64,000 nt of DNA, from contig JAYKJB010000067.1 of assembly GCA_035285325.1 (NCBI GenBank), positions 19,226-83,225 on the forward strand, read 5' to 3'. The stretch comes from Candidatus Sericytochromatia bacterium. GTDB taxonomy: Bacteria > Cyanobacteriota > Sericytochromatia > S15B-MN24 > JAQBPE01. The first letter of the stretch is position 1. Each line of letters opens with the position of its first letter. This document shows positions 62,581 to 64,000 of this stretch, piece by piece. The notes under the pieces were generated by a model. It searched no databases. It worked only from the letters and a program-made list of their open reading frames with translations, and had not been told where the DNA came from. Position numbers and translations under genes: made by a program.

Positions 62581-63591
62581 ATGGCGCCTGTTCACCTCCT
62601 CGACTTCTCCTCCACCATACCCGAAGCCAGGGCCTTCGATGAGGCGGTGGCACACCTTCGTGCGGGCGGTTTGCTGGCCTTCCCGACCGAGACGGTCTAC
62701 GGGCTGGGCGCCCACGCCCTCGACGAGGCCGCAGTGGCCGGCATCTTCAGGGCCAAGGGCCGTCCGGCCAGCAATCCCCTGATCGTTCACGTGGCCAGCG
62801 TCGAGGCCGCGCAAGCGCTCGTGACCACCTGGCCCGCTGCCGCTCAGCGACTGGCAGACGCCTTCTGGCCCGGGCCATTGACGCTCGTACTGCCCAAGGC
62901 GTCACACGTTCCCGACCTGGTGACGGCAGGACTGCCGGCCGTTGGAATTCGCGTGCCGGGACATCCTTTGGCGCTGGCCTTGTTGCGGCAGGCCGGCGTG
63001 CCCGTGGCGGCCCCCAGTGCCAACCGTTACATGGATGTGTCGCCGACGGAGGCAAGTCACGTTCAGCGCGCCCTGGCGACATCTCCTGAGTCCATTCTGC
63101 TGCTGGATGGGGGAGCCTGTGAGGTGGGCCTGGAGTCGACCGTGATCGACCTGACCGGTGAGCTTCCGCGCGTCTTGCGCCCAGGTGGCATTGGCATCGT
63201 GCGTCTGCGTGATTGCCTCGGCGAAGTGGCCGAGTTGGATGCGCAGGCCAGCCCAGGCCCCTTGCCGAGCCCCGGTCTGGCTCGCCGGCATTATGCGCCG
63301 CGCGCGGCGCTGCGTCTGCTGGCGCAGCCTGAGGAGTTGGTGCGCGTGGGCGCGGCCTGCGAAGCCCAGGGGGAAGTGGTTGCCTCGATCCGTTGCGGCT
63401 CAGGCGACTCCCGGCCCCCGCTGCATCACGTGTTGCCGGGGGAGCCCGAGGGCTATGCGCGCTTGCTGTACGCCACCTTGCACGCGCTCAATCAGACCGA
63501 TGCCACCATCATCCTGGTCCAGGCGCCTCCGCAGACAGCGGCCTGGTCGGCCGTGCAAGATCGCTTGCGGCGGGCGGCAACCACTCTTTAG
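62581..63591 (+). CDS. Threonylcarbamoyl-AMP synthase, Sua5/YwlC family
   Basis: The 336-residue enzyme makes threonylcarbamoyl-AMP for the t6A37 modification of tRNAs that read ANN codons. The YrdC core (about 15-205) has the start LLAFPTETVYGLGAHAL, FRAKGRPASNPLIVHV, PGPLTLVLPK, and VAAPSANRYMDVSPTEA with LESTVIDL. A C-terminal Sua5 domain follows the linker SPGLARRHYAPRA, making it the longer Sua5 form. The start ATG at 62581 fits this length; the frame is open far upstream but overlaps the MshEN-like gene. Confidence 0.94.
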   Translation: MAPVHLLDFSSTIPEARAFDEAVAHLRAGGLLAFPTETVYGLGAHALDEAAVAGIFRAKGRPASNPLIVHVASVEAAQALVTTWPAAAQRLADAFWPGPLTLVLPKASHVPDLVTAGLPAVGIRVPGHPLALALLRQAGVPVAAPSANRYMDVSPTEASHVQRALATSPESILLLDGGACEVGLESTVIDLTGELPRVLRPGGIGIVRLRDCLGEVAELDAQASPGPLPSPGLARRHYAPRAALRLLAQPEELVRVGAACEAQGEVVASIRCGSGDSRPPLHHVLPGEPEGYARLLYATLHALNQTDATIILVQAPPQTAAWSAVQDRLRRAATTL

Positions 63592-63663
63592 AGGCGCTGC
63601 CCACGGGGCTCACGCGCCCCCTGGAGGCGCTCCATCTTGCCGTGCCCGAGATCCTGTAGGCCA

Positions 63664-63677
63664 GCGCCAGCGGGCGC
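63664..63677 (+). terminator. Small hairpin after the Sua5 gene
   Basis: GCGCC-agcg-GGCGC forms a five-pair stem followed by CTTTGT, 73 bases beyond the stop. It may be a weak terminator. Confidence 0.35.
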
Positions 63678-63748
63678 CTTTGTGCATTGATCACAGACGC
63701 CACGATTCAATACTGGCCGGTGTTTCGGGGTTTTTGCTTCGCGCTTTT

Positions 63749-63777
63749 TTGACGTCTCGTCGCACCTGTGGTAACCT
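63749..63777 (+). promoter_or_regulatory. Promoter of the exported-protein gene
   Basis: TTGACG (63749-63754) and TAACCT (63772-63777) are 17 bases apart, 48 bases before the start codon. Its -35 box is among the closest to consensus in the window. Confidence 0.7.
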
Positions 63778-63825
63778 GACAGACCCCGCATCAGCGGTTG
63801 CCTTTTTCTGAAGGAGGGCTCCTCT

Positions 63826-64000
63826 TTGCTGGAACGCCTGTTCAAATGCTCCGCGGTTTGCCTGCTCGCCACGCTCTGGCCTTGCGGCACGGCTCAGGCG
63901 CTGGACATTTATGAGCCGGACTCCGCCTACGCGACGGCCCCCAACAGTCCCGAGATGGGCGACATCAACGCACCAGAGGTGCAGGCCAAGGTGATGAACG
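63826..64000 (+). CDS. Exported protein, N-terminal part (cut by window end)
   Basis: A TTG at 63826 stands seven bases after AAGGAGGG. The 58 visible residues start MLERLFKCSAVCLLATLWP, a signal peptide ending near GTAQALD, and continue as a polar sequence (IYEPDSAYATAPNSPEMGD). The rest lies outside the window, so the function cannot be told. The promoter at 63749-63777, the ribosome site and the signal peptide agree. Confidence 0.78.
   Translation, partial: MLERLFKCSAVCLLATLWPCGTAQALDIYEPDSAYATAPNSPEMGDINAPEVQAKVMN

Overview
This 64 kb window is GC-rich bacterial chromosome, densely coding on both strands, with one tRNA gene and no rRNA, CRISPR array, transposase or phage gene. Three things point to a non-photosynthetic member of the Cyanobacteriota (Sericytochromatia/Vampirovibrionia-like): about 30 copies of the octamer GCGATCGC (HIP1, the highly iterated palindrome of cyanobacteria), where base composition predicts only two or three; a short DprA-like protein at 53562-54074 of a type I know from cyanobacteria; and a geranylgeranyl-reductase-like flavoprotein at 44533-45900. 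No photosynthesis gene is present. The lineage is an inference.

Layout. 1-9.6 kb: tail of a TolC-like efflux protein, lipoproteins, an ankyrin protein, a cation-diffusion transporter, a TPR protein, a MshEN-like protein and a DUF885 protein. 9.7-12.2 kb: two tandem paralogues that join a peptidoglycan-binding repeat to an outer-membrane-like C-terminus. 12.4-17.4 kb: a family 1 glycosidase lipoprotein, a DUF5069 protein, a small membrane protein, a two-domain fasciclin lipoprotein and two unknowns. 17.5-22.5 kb: a copper/stress block (DHA2 exporter, CopA-like ATPase, UspA-CBS protein, CopZ-like chaperone). 22.7-27.2 kb: a MscS channel and a large MalT/BTAD-type regulator. 27.3-34.7 kb: repeat-bearing, Spy-like and beta-propeller-like lipoproteins, tRNA-Phe and proline-rich proteins.

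34.9-44.4 kb is the least conventional part. A cysteine-cluster protein and a GNAT-like protein run rightward. They converge on a leftward series: a divergent FlgG-like rod/hook protein, a PKD/Ycf48-like lipoprotein, a 90-residue protein, a HEAT-like protein, two very short helical proteins (83 and 75 residues) that resemble type III secretion needle and inner-rod subunits, and two coiled-coil proteins. Most have strong Shine-Dalgarno sites and no Sec signal. The stretch 35.4-43.4 kb has no HIP1 site. I propose a flagellar/type III-derived appendage or export module; this is a hypothesis.

44.5-64 kb: the flavoprotein, a divergent PlsC-like acyltransferase, a secreted-looking von Willebrand D/EF-hand protein without a Sec signal, a PcrA/UvrD helicase, the DprA-like protein, the nucleoid protein HU with a clear promoter and terminator, a PilT operon, a DnaB-C-domain-like ATPase, an arginase-family enzyme, a second MshEN-like protein, a Sua5/YwlC tRNA-modification enzyme and the start of an exported protein. 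Start codons were moved from the longest frame where a ribosome-binding site, signal peptide or family length favoured another.
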